A stretch of 64,000 bases of DNA, from NCBI GenBank assembly GCA_016702605.1, contig JADJDQ010000006.1, positions 1-64,000 of the forward strand. Direction: 5' to 3'. Each line of letters opens with the position of its first letter. The first letter of the stretch is position 1. Position numbers and translations under genes: made by a program. The notes beneath the pieces are model-generated. The model searched no databases and was not told where the DNA came from. It saw only the letters and a program-made list of their open reading frames with translations. This DNA comes from Candidatus Intricatilinea gracilis. Lineage in GTDB: Bacteria; Pseudomonadota; Gammaproteobacteria; Burkholderiales; Burkholderiaceae_C. Below are positions 1 to 9,654 of the stretch, one piece after another.

Positions 1-450
1 GACATCGGCCGGGTGGTGAGTCCGGTCATCGTGCAAGGCCAGATCGAAGGTGGCGCGCTGCAGGGCATCGGCCAGGCGCTCAGCGAGCAGGTGGTCTACG
101 ACGACCAGGCGCAGTTGCTCACCGCGAGTTTCATGGACTACGCCATGCCGCGGGCCGACAGCTTCCTGGGGTTCAAGACCAGATTCGACACCTCGGTGCC
201 GTGCACGACCAATCTGCTCGGTGTGAAGGGTGTGGGCGAGCTCGGCACCATCGGCGCCACGCCGGTGGTGGTGAACGCCGTCATCGACGCGCTGTCACAG
301 GCCGGGCTCGGTACTGCCGTCGAGCGCCTGCAGATGCCGCTCACCGCTGCGCGAGTGTGGATGGCGCTGAACGGCGACACCGGCGCCAGCGCAGCAGGTG
401 AACCAGGCACGGCTGGCGCCGAGGCGCTTGTGCCGGCGACCTTGCTCTGA
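1..450 (+). CDS. Xanthine dehydrogenase/CO dehydrogenase-type molybdopterin-binding large subunit, C-terminal fragment
   Basis: The reading frame is open from base 1, so only about the last 149 residues of a protein that starts outside the window are seen. It reads as the C-terminus of the molybdopterin-binding subunit of the xanthine oxidase/CoxL family. The glycine-rich stretch GQIEGGALQGIGQAL and the motif KGVGELGTIGA are typical; the Glu of GVGE is the family's catalytic base. Such subunits hydroxylate aldehydes, purines or aromatic aldehydes together with FAD and 2Fe-2S subunits, which must lie upstream. After the conserved MPLTAARVW end there is a tail of about 30 residues rich in Gly and Ala. 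The substrate cannot be assigned from this fragment. Confidence 0.85.
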   Translation, partial: DIGRVVSPVIVQGQIEGGALQGIGQALSEQVVYDDQAQLLTASFMDYAMPRADSFLGFKTRFDTSVPCTTNLLGVKGVGELGTIGATPVVVNAVIDALSQAGLGTAVERLQMPLTAARVWMALNGDTGASAAGEPGTAGAEALVPATLL

Positions 451-505
451 TTGGGCGAGTCGCCGGCAGGGCTCTGCCAGTCGAACTCGGTGTGTCAGCA
501 TCCGC

Positions 506-597
506 GACCCGGTTCGACCCAGCCTGGCCCGACCCGACCCGGTCCGACCGGGTCCCCGGCCTGGTTTGGCCCGACCAGACCCGGTCCGATCCGACCA
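506..597. repeat. Imperfect direct repeat of GACCCGGTYCGACC units
   Basis: The stretch before the aldo/keto reductase holds about two and a half imperfect copies of a 36-44 bp unit built from GACCCGGTCCGACC and CTGGCCCGACC words. No coding role is visible and no terminator-like T run follows it. It lies within the 169 bp gap between the molybdenum hydroxylase end and the reductase ribosome binding site, so it probably sits in the 5' leader or promoter of the reductase. Confidence 0.7.
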
Positions 598-619
598 TAT
601 TGCGGTGAAGGAGAACGCC

Positions 620-1591
620 ATGCGCACGCTACGACTTGCCGACACCATCGACTTGCCGGTGCTCGGCCTTGGCACCTGGCGCATGGGCGAAGTCAGCGCC
701 AATCGGTCCGCCGAAGTGCGCGCGATCCGCCGCGCCATCGAGATGGGTTATCGCCTGTTCGACACCGCCGAGATGTACGGCGAAGGTGGGGCAGAGACGG
801 TGCTCGGCCTGGCGATGGCCGAAGCCCTCCGTGCCGGCGACGTGCGGCGCGACGAGCTCACCATTGTCAGCAAGGTCTACCCGCACAACGCCAGCCGGCA
901 AGGCACGTCGGCCGCCTGTGACCGCAGCCGCCAGCGCCTGGCGCTGGACGTTATCGATCTCTACCTACTGCATTGGCACGACAACCACCCACCTGCCTAC
1001 ACGGTGTCGGCGATGCGCGAGTTGCGCAGCCGCGGTGCCATTCGCACCTGGGGCGTGAGCAACTTCGACGTGAACGACATGTTGGAGCTGGCCGGACTTC
1101 ACGCCGTGCCCCGGCCACGCGCCGCTGCCGTCAATGCTGCCGGAGTCCGCACGGTAGGGGTCGCCGACGTCGGTGCCGCCGCAACTGCCGCAGCCAGCGC
1201 AGTTGCGAGTACTGCCGCCAGCACCGACGACTGCGTCTGCAACCAGGTCTACCTGTCACCGACCGAACGTGGCGCCGAATTCGCCTTGTTGCCCTGGCTG
1301 CAGCAGCACGGCCAGGTGCTGATGGCGTACAGCCCGGTCGATCAGGGTGAACTGGCGCAGTCGGCCGCTTTGCGCGACATGTCCCGGCGTCTGGGCGTGA
1401 GCCCGACCCGCCTGGGCCTGGCCTGGCTGCTCAGTCGCCCGGGGGTCTGTGTCATCCCCAAGGCGTCACAAGAGGTGCATCAGCGCGACAACCTGGCGGC
1501 GGCCGATCTGGTGCTGGGTGCAGCGGAGCTTGCCGAACTCGAGAACGCCTTCCCGGCGCCGCGACGCAAGGCGCCTCTGGCGATGATCTGA
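620..1591 (+). CDS. Aldo/keto reductase with an alanine-rich insertion
   Basis: A 323-residue NAD(P)H-dependent oxidoreductase of the aldo/keto reductase superfamily, likely cytosolic, reducing aldehydes or ketones. The catalytic tetrad is visible as Asp48 and Tyr53 (FDTAEMYGEG), Lys85 (VSKVYP) and His118 (LLHWH). GVSNFD and NQVYLSP are the usual substrate and cofactor-side motifs, and VIPKAS near the C-terminus belongs to the NADP phosphate-binding loop. The ATG at 620 is chosen because GAAGGAG lies 7 bases upstream and the family N-terminus begins there. Residues about 163-205, between the GVSNFD helix and NQVYL, form a low-complexity Ala/Val/Thr-rich insertion not normal for the family. 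Substrate unknown. Confidence 0.9.
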   Translation: MRTLRLADTIDLPVLGLGTWRMGEVSANRSAEVRAIRRAIEMGYRLFDTAEMYGEGGAETVLGLAMAEALRAGDVRRDELTIVSKVYPHNASRQGTSAACDRSRQRLALDVIDLYLLHWHDNHPPAYTVSAMRELRSRGAIRTWGVSNFDVNDMLELAGLHAVPRPRAAAVNAAGVRTVGVADVGAAATAAASAVASTAASTDDCVCNQVYLSPTERGAEFALLPWLQQHGQVLMAYSPVDQGELAQSAALRDMSRRLGVSPTRLGLAWLLSRPGVCVIPKASQEVHQRDNLAAADLVLGAAELAELENAFPAPRRKAPLAMI

Positions 1592-1688
1592 GCCACTGCT
1601 GCAACACGTCGACGATCGACGCAGTGCCAGCGCACGGTGTCGCCCACCGGCCCCTGACCGGCCAACTCGCTGCGGATCGACTTATCTC

Positions 1689-2958
1689 ATGAAACTTGTG
1701 CCGCCACTGCCCGACATGCGCCAGCCCGAGGCGCTGCTCGCCCACGTACGCAGCGTGCTCGACTTCTACGACCCACGCGCCATCGACCCGAGTGGCGGCT
1801 GTTTCCAGTTTTTCAAGGACGACGGCACCGTCTACGACCGGCGCCGCCGCCACCTGGTGAGCAGCACGCGCTTTGTCTACTTGTGGGCCATGGCCAGCCG
1901 CCATCTGGGTGAGTCGCGATACCTGGACCATGCCCGCCATGCGCTGCGATTCGTGCGCGACGTGCATCGTCAGCCGGCAGGCAATTACCTGTGGGAGCTG
2001 GACTGGGTCGAGGGGCAGCGCCGCCACCGTCGACGACACCCAGCACTGCTACGGCCTGGCCTTTGTGCTGCTGGCCTATGCCCACGCGGTGATGGCCGGG
2101 CTGGACGAGGCGCGGCCCTGGCTGGCCGAAACCTTCGAGCGGCTCGATGCCTTGTTCTGGCAGCCCGAGTTCGGCGCCTATGCTGACGAGGCCACCGTGG
2201 CCGGCCTGGTCGCACCCTATCGTGGCCAGAACGCCAACATGCACCTGGTCGAAGCCTGTCTCGCGGCGCACGAGGCGACCGGTGAGGCGCGTTACCTCGA
2301 CCGCGCCGCGACCGTGGCCGAGACCATCGTGATGCGGCTGTCGGCCCGCGCTGCGTCAGACCCCGGTGCAAGCGCGGTTGCGGGCGCCGATGCGGGCTGG
2401 ATCTGGGAACACTACAACGCCGACTGGACCATCGACTGGCACTACAACGAAGGTGACGCCAGCAACCTGTTTCGGCCTTGGGGCTACCAGCCGGGGCACT
2501 TCACCGAATGGGCGCATCTGCTGCTCACGCTGGAACAACGCAGGCCGCAGCCCTGGCATCTGCCACGTGCCTGCGAATTGTTCGACGCCGCCATGAGATA
2601 TGGCTGGGATGAGGTCCATGGTGGCCTGATCTACGGCTTCGGCCCCGGCGGCAAGGTCTGCTTCGCCGAGAAATACCACTGGGTGCAATGTGAAACCATC
2701 GCCGCCGCAGCGATGCTCGGCGCCCGCACCGGCGAGGCCAGCTACTGGCAGACCTATGACCGACTCTGGGCCTATGCCTGGCGCCACTGGGTGGACCATG
2801 ACCACGGTGCCTGGTACCGCATCCTGGCGCCTGACAACAGCAAACTCACGGACGAGAAAAGCCCCGCCGGCAAGGTCGATTACCACACCACCGGGGCCTG
2901 CTGGCGGGCCATCGCGGCGCTGCGCTCACTCGATCGTGATCGACGTGATCCAGCGTGA
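1689..2958 (+). CDS. N-acylglucosamine 2-epimerase/mannose isomerase family protein, frameshifted
   Basis: The sequence encodes an (alpha/alpha)6-barrel sugar epimerase/isomerase of about 423 residues, but in two frames. The first frame gives the N-terminus down to NYLWELDWVEG; the rest, from ATVDDTQHCYGLAFVLLAYA to the end, reads one frame over. The switch falls in the G run at 2012-2015, and removing one G restores DWVEG-SAATVDD. Catalytic His positions of the family are seen in PGHFTEWAHLL and KVDYHTTGAC. Relatives include AGE, YihS and cellobiose epimerase; which sugar is used cannot be said. The perfect conservation on both sides suggests a sequencing error or a very recent mutation. The 3' end overlaps the convergent secreted-protein gene by about 33 bp. 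Confidence 0.85.
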
Positions 2959-3489
2959 GCCGGGCGTGATGTCGTCGCGCAGCGCCTTGCGGTAGGGCGG
3001 CACGTCGAGTTTGGCGGGTGGTGAGCTGATGAGGTTCAGGTCGATGGCCTGCGGCTTGCCGACCAGCCCCTGCTCGGTCAGGCGCAGCTGAAAGTACAAG
3101 CCGTTCCACAACTTGGCGCCGAACTCGTTGGGCAGCTTGAACAGGAACAGCAGTTCGTGCTCGAGCCAGGCCAGGTTCGTGGGTGTGACCATGCGTGGGT
3201 GGTTGTAGGGATACGGCACATGACAAGTTACCTCGCCACCGCCACTGAGGCACTTGAACTCCTTCATCGACAGGAAGTGGTCGGTGAAGGGTGAGTGATC
3301 CAGCGTCAGCGTGTAGCTGCTGCTGCCGTCCGGCGCGGCCATGAAGTTCACCGTGCCGATGCTGACGGGCTGTTCATCCCGAGGATGCACCTTGATGACC
3401 TTGCTGCCCGACAGATCCCAGGCCCGGGCGGGTGTCGTGATCAGGGCGATCGACAAGAAGAAGGCGGCGGCAATCGACTGGTGCTGCAT
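2926..3489 (-). CDS. Secreted protein of unknown function
   Basis: A 187-residue protein that I do not recognise. It begins with a clear Sec signal peptide, MQHQSIAAAFFLSIALITTP followed by ARA and Trp at the likely cleavage site, so it should be periplasmic or exported. The mature part is beta-rich with Pro-Tyr and Leu-Phe patches, two cysteines (FKCLSGGGEVTCHV) that may form a disulfide, and no membrane segment. The ATG at 3489 is chosen for the signal peptide; a longer in-frame upstream extension has no signal-like start. The gene converges on the epimerase-family gene and overlaps its end. Confidence 0.65.
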   Translation of the reverse strand: MQHQSIAAAFFLSIALITTPARAWDLSGSKVIKVHPRDEQPVSIGTVNFMAAPDGSSSYTLTLDHSPFTDHFLSMKEFKCLSGGGEVTCHVPYPYNHPRMVTPTNLAWLEHELLFLFKLPNEFGAKLWNGLYFQLRLTEQGLVGKPQAIDLNLISSPPAKLDVPPYRKALRDDITPGSRWITSITIE

Positions 3490-3783
3490 GGCTCGGGGCT
3501 GGAAGGGTGACGGGACGGCGGGCGAGCGGGCGGCGCCGCACGGTGCCCCATCGTCGCCGGCGGTCGATGAGGGCGCAAGCCCTGGCAACCCCCGGCATCG
3601 TCGACGCCGGCAAACCCTTGACCGCTGCGCGGGCTTCAGGCGCTTGAACCCTGTGTTCGCCTGGGCTGAACCCGTTGGCCGCTGCGCTGACCACAATGAC
3701 TCTCGGCAGTCGACACACAGTTGTTGCGCTGCCGGTTGCACACATCAGCCGATCACCACCACATCAACGACAAGGACGACGAC

Positions 3784-4386
3784 ATGAGCAAGGTTCTGGT
3801 TCTGTACTACAGCAGCTACGGTCACATCGAGACGATGGCCAAGGCCGTGGCCGAAGGTGCCGCCTCCGCTGGCGCCGAAGTGACCCTGCGCCGCGTGCCC
3901 GAAACCGTGCCACTCGAGGTGGCGAAGAGCTCGCATTTCAAGGTCGACCAGGACGCCCCGGTCGCCACCGTCGACGACCTGGTCAACTACGACGCCATCA
4001 TCATCGGCACGCCCACCCGATTCGGCAACATGGCCGCGCAGATGAAGAACTTTCTCGACCAGACCGGCGGCCTGTGGTTCACCGGCAAGCTGATCGGCAA
4101 GGTGGGCTCGGTCTTCACCTCAACTGCCACGCAACACGGCGGCCAGGAAAGCACGATCCTCAGCACCCACACCGTGCTGCTGCATCACGGCATGGTGCTG
4201 GTGGGTCTGCCGTATTCGTTCCAGGGCCAGATGGCGCTGGGTGAAGTGACCGGCGGCAGCCCGTACGGCGCCACCACCATCGCGGGCGGAGATGGCTCCC
4301 GTCAACCCAGCGAGAACGAACTGGCCGGCGCCAGGTTCCAGGGTGCCCATGTGGCGCGTATCGCGGCCAAACTCGCCGCAGCCTGA
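3784..4386 (+). CDS. wrbA: NAD(P)H:quinone oxidoreductase WrbA
   Basis: A 200-residue flavodoxin-fold FMN enzyme that reduces quinones by two electrons and limits redox cycling in the cytosol. The FMN phosphate-binding loop YYSSYGHIETMAKAVAEGA (residues 9-27), the GTPTRFGNM loop (about 75-83), FLDQTGGLW and the C-terminal GGSPYGATTIAGGDGSRQPS are diagnostic of WrbA rather than plain flavodoxin. Length matches the family. The ATG at 3784 follows an AAGGA sequence and matches the usual M(A/S)KVLVLYYS start. It stands alone, facing the PilZ-like gene on the other strand with only 25 bp between their 3' ends. Confidence 0.95.
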   Translation: MSKVLVLYYSSYGHIETMAKAVAEGAASAGAEVTLRRVPETVPLEVAKSSHFKVDQDAPVATVDDLVNYDAIIIGTPTRFGNMAAQMKNFLDQTGGLWFTGKLIGKVGSVFTSTATQHGGQESTILSTHTVLLHHGMVLVGLPYSFQGQMALGEVTGGSPYGATTIAGGDGSRQPSENELAGARFQGAHVARIAAKLAAA

Positions 4387-4411
4387 CCTTGCGTCCTGAG
4401 CGATCGGCCGG

Positions 4412-4912
4412 TCAGCCTGCCGCGCCGATCGGCAGGATCAGTCGCTCGAGCGACTGTGGCCCGTAGACACGCAGCCCGGCGATGAAATGAGCGTCGGGGG
4501 CGCTGCAGCCCGGTTCACAGTCGCGACACCACACCACGTAGGCGCGGTACACACAGTCGCCCAGCATCGGCTCGTCGACCGGTAAGCGCGGCGAGGTTGT
4601 GGCTGTCGAGGTAGCCGTGTTTGTCGAGGTGGTTGTGCCACCGTTCCTGCCCATCATCTCGCCCAGTGCGAGGGGCTCGGGGCATTGTTCGATCAGCACC
4701 GGCTCGCCGGGTTCGAGTGCGTATTCGAGCACCAGGCTCACCCCATGCGCCGACACGTCACGGATCAGATGCACCCGCTGACGCGCACTACGGGCCAGCA
4801 GTGTGATGCGCCCGAGCGGCGCGCGGTCGATGCGGTGGCGGAGTTCGTCGCGCAGCTCGCTGAAACTGCCCGGCTGGCCGACATGCCCCGAAGGTGGAAG
4901 TGGGTGATGCAT
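4412..4912 (-). CDS. PilZ-like domain protein with a threonine-rich insert
   Basis: A protein of about 166 residues. The central part (RITLLARSARQRVHLIRDVSAHGVSLVL) carries a DxSxxG motif and is followed by a beta-rich stretch ending YRAYVVWC and HFIAGLRV, the pattern of PilZ domains that bind cyclic di-GMP. The N-terminal RxxxR motif is not clean (only RHRIDR), so binding is uncertain. Between two beta strands there is a 15-residue run made of Thr, Ser, Ala and Asn (TTTSTNTATSTATTS), encoded by an imperfect GTCGAGGTnGnnGTG repeat. The start is uncertain: ATG at 4912 is used, a TTG at 4996 would add 28 residues; neither has a strong ribosome site. Two diguanylate signalling genes lie elsewhere in the window. 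Confidence 0.55.
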   Translation of the reverse strand: MHHPLPPSGHVGQPGSFSELRDELRHRIDRAPLGRITLLARSARQRVHLIRDVSAHGVSLVLEYALEPGEPVLIEQCPEPLALGEMMGRNGGTTTSTNTATSTATTSPRLPVDEPMLGDCVYRAYVVWCRDCEPGCSAPDAHFIAGLRVYGPQSLERLILPIGAAG

Positions 4913-5079
4913 CTGCACTGGCCGGCGCCGCTGTGCTATTGCGCCGTGGGGTCGTAGCGTACGCCTGCACCAGCCACCGTGCGTTCGAAGTTGCAAAGTC
5001 CTTGTTGCGAGTGCCCGACTACGGGTCGAAGAAAGCTGCCGTGTGCAGCCGACGCGGCGCCAGCGCCGCAGCAGGCGGA

Positions 5080-5856
5080 TCAGATCATGTCGCCGCGTTT
5101 GGCATCGATCTGCCGCTGCAGGATGCGAATCATCTCGGCCGCGTCGTCCATGTTCGGGTTGACGGCCAGGGCGCGTTTGAAGAGTTCGAGGGCACGTTCC
5201 GGCTGACCCAGACGTGCGCGGATCTGCGAAGCGCCGGCCAGTGCGCCGAAGTGTTTCGGGTTGAGCTTGAAGACCTGATCACAGTCCTTCAGGGCGCGCT
5301 GGAAGTCGCCGCGCAGGTAGTGCGCCGTGGCGCGTTTGTTCCAGGCTTCGGCAAAGTCAGGCTGATTGCGCACCAGGATGCTGAAGGTGGCGATGGCTTC
5401 GACGAGGTCGCCCGCCATCATCTGCTGCACCCCCCGCTTGTATTGGGTGTCGACGGCGGCATCGCCGGTGCGGCCCCAGGCGCGCCACACGGCCTCGGCC
5501 GCGGCGGAGCGCACCAGCATGTCGTCGTCCGACAGGCGCGCCAGCAAGGCGTCGGCATCACTGGCCAGACCCACGTCGCCCAGGCGTTTCACGGCTTCGA
5601 GGCGCACCACACTCGAGGCGGCCTTCAAGTCCGACAAGGCCTGGTCACGCGCTGCCGGTTCGGCTGCCGACACCGACAGTGCCAGCGTGAGGCCCAGCGC
5701 TGAAAACACCGTCGCCACCCACCGACGCAGGCCGGCTGATTCACCGGCACCCGCCCATCCGCTGGCAATGGCACCTTGCTGGCGCCGCAGGATGGCGCCA
5801 CACGGCGCGTGGTTGTTGTCAGCAAGGTCGACCGAAAAGCTGGTCACCGACTTCAT
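5080..5856 (-). CDS. HEAT-like/TPR repeat exported protein
   Basis: A 258-residue protein with a hydrophobic segment at about residues 46-65 (WVATVFSALGLTLALSVSAA) acting as a signal peptide or N-terminal anchor after a 45-residue cytosolic stretch. Then come a HEAT-like pair of helices (VVRLEAVKRLGDVGLASDADAL, then DDDMLVRSAAAEAVWRAWG) and three tetratricopeptide repeats from about residue 138 (YKRGVQQMMAGDLVEAIATF, AEAWNKRATAHYLRGDFQRA, ALAGASQIRARLGQPERALE). TPR arrays bind protein partners; none can be named here. The ATG at 5856 is fixed by a perfect AGGAGGTG 3 bases upstream. It diverges from the HtrA-type protease gene, with 221 bp between starts. Confidence 0.8.
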   Translation of the reverse strand: MKSVTSFSVDLADNNHAPCGAILRRQQGAIASGWAGAGESAGLRRWVATVFSALGLTLALSVSAAEPAARDQALSDLKAASSVVRLEAVKRLGDVGLASDADALLARLSDDDMLVRSAAAEAVWRAWGRTGDAAVDTQYKRGVQQMMAGDLVEAIATFSILVRNQPDFAEAWNKRATAHYLRGDFQRALKDCDQVFKLNPKHFGALAGASQIRARLGQPERALELFKRALAVNPNMDDAAEMIRILQRQIDAKRGDMI

Positions 5857-6077
5857 GTTCACCTCCTGCTGGTCTGCCCGAACACCCTGCCGCACGGCGC
5901 GGCGCCACTGTGGCTTCAGTTTAGGGGCAGGCCTGATTTGTTGCTTGGTCCGCCCCCCCGGGCGAGGGTCGCCGGCCAGACTGCCGAGATGTGCTGGAAG
6001 GCCTGCCCTGCAAGGCTGACAGGCCCGTGTTACCGTGTCCCGATGCGGACCGTCGTGGGCCGCCGGAGTCGGACACC

Positions 6078-7316
6078 ATGGCCCGTACACCGCTTTACAG
6101 CCGCCCCGTTCGCCCTGGTGTCGATGCCTCGATGCCAGTGCAGGCCAGCGCCAGTGCATCGGGCGCGGGCAGTGCCGAGTTGGCTGGGCTGGCCGACGCG
6201 AATGCTGCGCATGGTGTAGCGGGTGCCCTTGTGTCAGCTCGGGTGGCCGGATCGGGCGGACGTGATCGGGCGGGCTCCGGCGCAGCGGGTTCGACACCGG
6301 CACCACAGACACTCGTCGAGTCGACGGTGCCGCGGCCGGGTCGCTGGCAGACCCTCCGTCGTGCCTTGGCGCGGCCTGGCTGGTGGGTGGTGTTGCCGCT
6401 GCTCCTTCTGGTCGCCTGGTCGACCTCGACCACCTGGCAGTTGCGCCAGCGTGTGGCACCGCTGGGCATCGAGCAGATCGACCGGGCCATGCGCGACTCG
6501 ATGGCGAAGACTCCCTTGCGGTCGGCTGCGGCGCTGGCCTACGGCGCTGTCATTCCCTCGGTGGTCAGGGTCGTGGGTGAACGCCATGCCCGGCCGCCCG
6601 GCGCCGAGACCCAGGCGGACAAGCCCGACAAGTCAGGCAAGGCCGGCGCCGTGCCGCACTCAGGCCCAGCCAGCCCTGGCGACAAGGCGGGGGGCAAGGC
6701 CGGTGACAAGCCTGGCGGCAAGGCGGCCAACCCACCAGCCGACGGCAAAGCTGCGCCGCACGATGGTGGCGACGACGAGGGTCGCAGCGTGGGCACCGGT
6801 GTGGTCATCGTCGACAAAGGGCTCATCCTCACCAACATGCACGTGGTGTCGGGGGTGAATCACATCAAGGTGATCTTTCACGACGGCAGCGAGTCGATCG
6901 CGTCGGTGGTAAACCTGCAACCGGAGAACGATCTGGCCGTGCTGCAGGCCCACACCATCCCGGATGACCTGCATGCCGCCACGCTGCGATCGACTGCCGA
7001 CTTGTTGCCGGGTGACGAGGTGCTGGCTGTGGGTTTCCCCTTCGGCATCGGGCCGTCGGCGTCGACCGGTGTGGTGTCGGGCCTCGAGCGCGAGTTCCGT
7101 TCCAGCGAAGGCCGGCGCACCTTGTCCAACCTGATCCAGTTCGATGCCGCTGCCAACCCCGGCAACTCGGGCGGGCCGCTGGTGACGATGGATGGCCATG
7201 TGGTCGGCATCGTCACCGCCATCATGAACCCCAACGCGCAGCGCACCTTCATCGGCATCGGGTTCGCGGTGCCGATCGAAAACGCTGCCACAGCCGTCGG
7301 CCTTGCGCCGTTCTGA
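6078..7316 (+). CDS. Membrane-anchored S1C (HtrA-like) serine protease without a PDZ domain
   Basis: A 412-residue trypsin-like protease. Residues 1-100 are low complexity; one membrane segment follows (WWVVLPLLLLVAW, about 102-114), then a Lys/Gly/Pro/Ala-rich linker (about 175-235) and the protease domain. The catalytic triad is His254/255 in LTNMHVV, Asp285 in ENDLAVLQ and Ser364 in PGNSGGPLV. The protein ends soon after the catalytic domain, so the PDZ domains of DegP/DegS are missing. The active site should face the periplasm. ATG 6078 is the most natural start, although an upstream in-frame codon exists. The gene is 18 bp ahead of the MoxR gene and is probably cotranscribed with the MoxR-DUF58-VWA run. 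Confidence 0.85.
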   Translation: MARTPLYSRPVRPGVDASMPVQASASASGAGSAELAGLADANAAHGVAGALVSARVAGSGGRDRAGSGAAGSTPAPQTLVESTVPRPGRWQTLRRALARPGWWVVLPLLLLVAWSTSTTWQLRQRVAPLGIEQIDRAMRDSMAKTPLRSAAALAYGAVIPSVVRVVGERHARPPGAETQADKPDKSGKAGAVPHSGPASPGDKAGGKAGDKPGGKAANPPADGKAAPHDGGDDEGRSVGTGVVIVDKGLILTNMHVVSGVNHIKVIFHDGSESIASVVNLQPENDLAVLQAHTIPDDLHAATLRSTADLLPGDEVLAVGFPFGIGPSASTGVVSGLEREFRSSEGRRTLSNLIQFDAAANPGNSGGPLVTMDGHVVGIVTAIMNPNAQRTFIGIGFAVPIENAATAVGLAPF

Positions 7317-7334
7317 TCGACAGAAAGTTCACCC

Positions 7335-8404
<1,070 letters not shown>

Positions 8405-8405
<1 letters not shown>

Positions 8406-9640
8406 TGGCTGAGGCAGCCATGGCGAGCACCGACAGCCGATCTGCTGCCCATGGCGACGGCATGGTCGGTGTGCCCGCAGCGACACCAGCCAGACGGCCC
8501 GGCACCAGCGAGCAGTTGCTGCTGCGCCTGGAGTGGACCGTGCTCAAGCGCCTGGACGGCCTGCTGCAAGGCGACTACCGCAGCCTGTGGCGCGGCGCCG
8601 GGCTGGACCTGGCCGACCTGCGCGAATACCAGCACGGCGACGACGTGCGGCGCATCGACTGGGCCACCACCGCACGCCTGCAGCAGCCGCATGTGCGCCT
8701 GTACCGCGAAGACCGCGAGGTGGCCGTGTGGTTCCTGCTCGACCTGTCGGCCAGCATCGACTTCGGCTCGGGTGAACGCAGCAAGCTCGACCTGGCCGAA
8801 CAGTTCACCGGCGTGCTGGCGCGGGTGATGGGTCGCCAGGGCAACCCCGTCGGCGCCGTGTTGTACCGGCCGGTGGCGGGCCAGGGCGCCAGCACCCTGA
8901 CCTTGCCGCCGCGCAGCGGGCGCAACCAGGTGCTGCAACTGCTGTCCCGGCTGCGCACACAGGCCTCGAGTGTGGTGCCGGGCAATGCCGCGCCGGACAA
9001 CAAGGCCAGCACGAATCGCCCCGCCCGGTCCGACGGCAAAGGCGTCACCACCCGCCAGCCGGGCATCGATGGTCAGACGCGCCTGGCCGACCTGCTGCAG
9101 GCGGCCGAGTCCATGATCCGGCGCCGATCGGTCGTCGTGGTGGTGTCGGACTTCATCAGCGAGCCGGGCTGGAGCAATGCACTTGGGCGGCTGGCGCGTC
9201 GCCACGACGTGCTGGCCGTGCGGCTCACCGACCCGCTCGACCGCGCCTTGCCCGACTTCGGCCTGCTCACCGTGCAGGACGCCGAAACCGGCGAGCAGTT
9301 GCTCGTCGACACCGCCGACCCGGCCTTCAGGCGCCGGTTTGCCGAGCAGGCCGACAAGTCCGAGGCCGAGTTGCTCGACGACTTCGGCCGCGCCGGCGTC
9401 GACACGCTGGAACTTGCCACCGACGAGGACCTGCTCGCTGCGCTGCTGCGGTTTGTGGCGCTGCGCCGCCAGGCCGGCAACCGCCACGCCAGCCTGGCCG
9501 ACCGAGCGGCGGTGGCCAGGGCTGACGCCGGTTCTGCTCAGGCAAGAGCCGCCGCAGTGGCGGACACCCCTCCAATCGCCGCTGCAGCGACTTCATCGCC
9601 CGCCAGCCCATCCGCCCGCCCGCCCGCGGTGGCAGCCTGA
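8405..9640 (+). CDS. DUF58 domain protein, MoxR partner
   Basis: A 411-residue DUF58 protein. The family signature DLREYQHGDDVRRIDW is at about residues 71-86, followed by a von Willebrand A-like fold with a MIDAS-type DLSAS (113-117), which suggests divalent metal binding. Residues about 195-220 form a basic, low-complexity insert and the last 45 residues are an Ala/Pro-rich tail. The start ATG lies inside the MoxR stop (TGATG), giving translational coupling. DUF58 proteins pair with MoxR ATPases and VWA membrane proteins; the biochemical role is unsettled. The short 14 bp gap to the next gene supports one operon. Confidence 0.88.
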
Positions 9641-9654
9641 ACCCGGAGGCGCCC

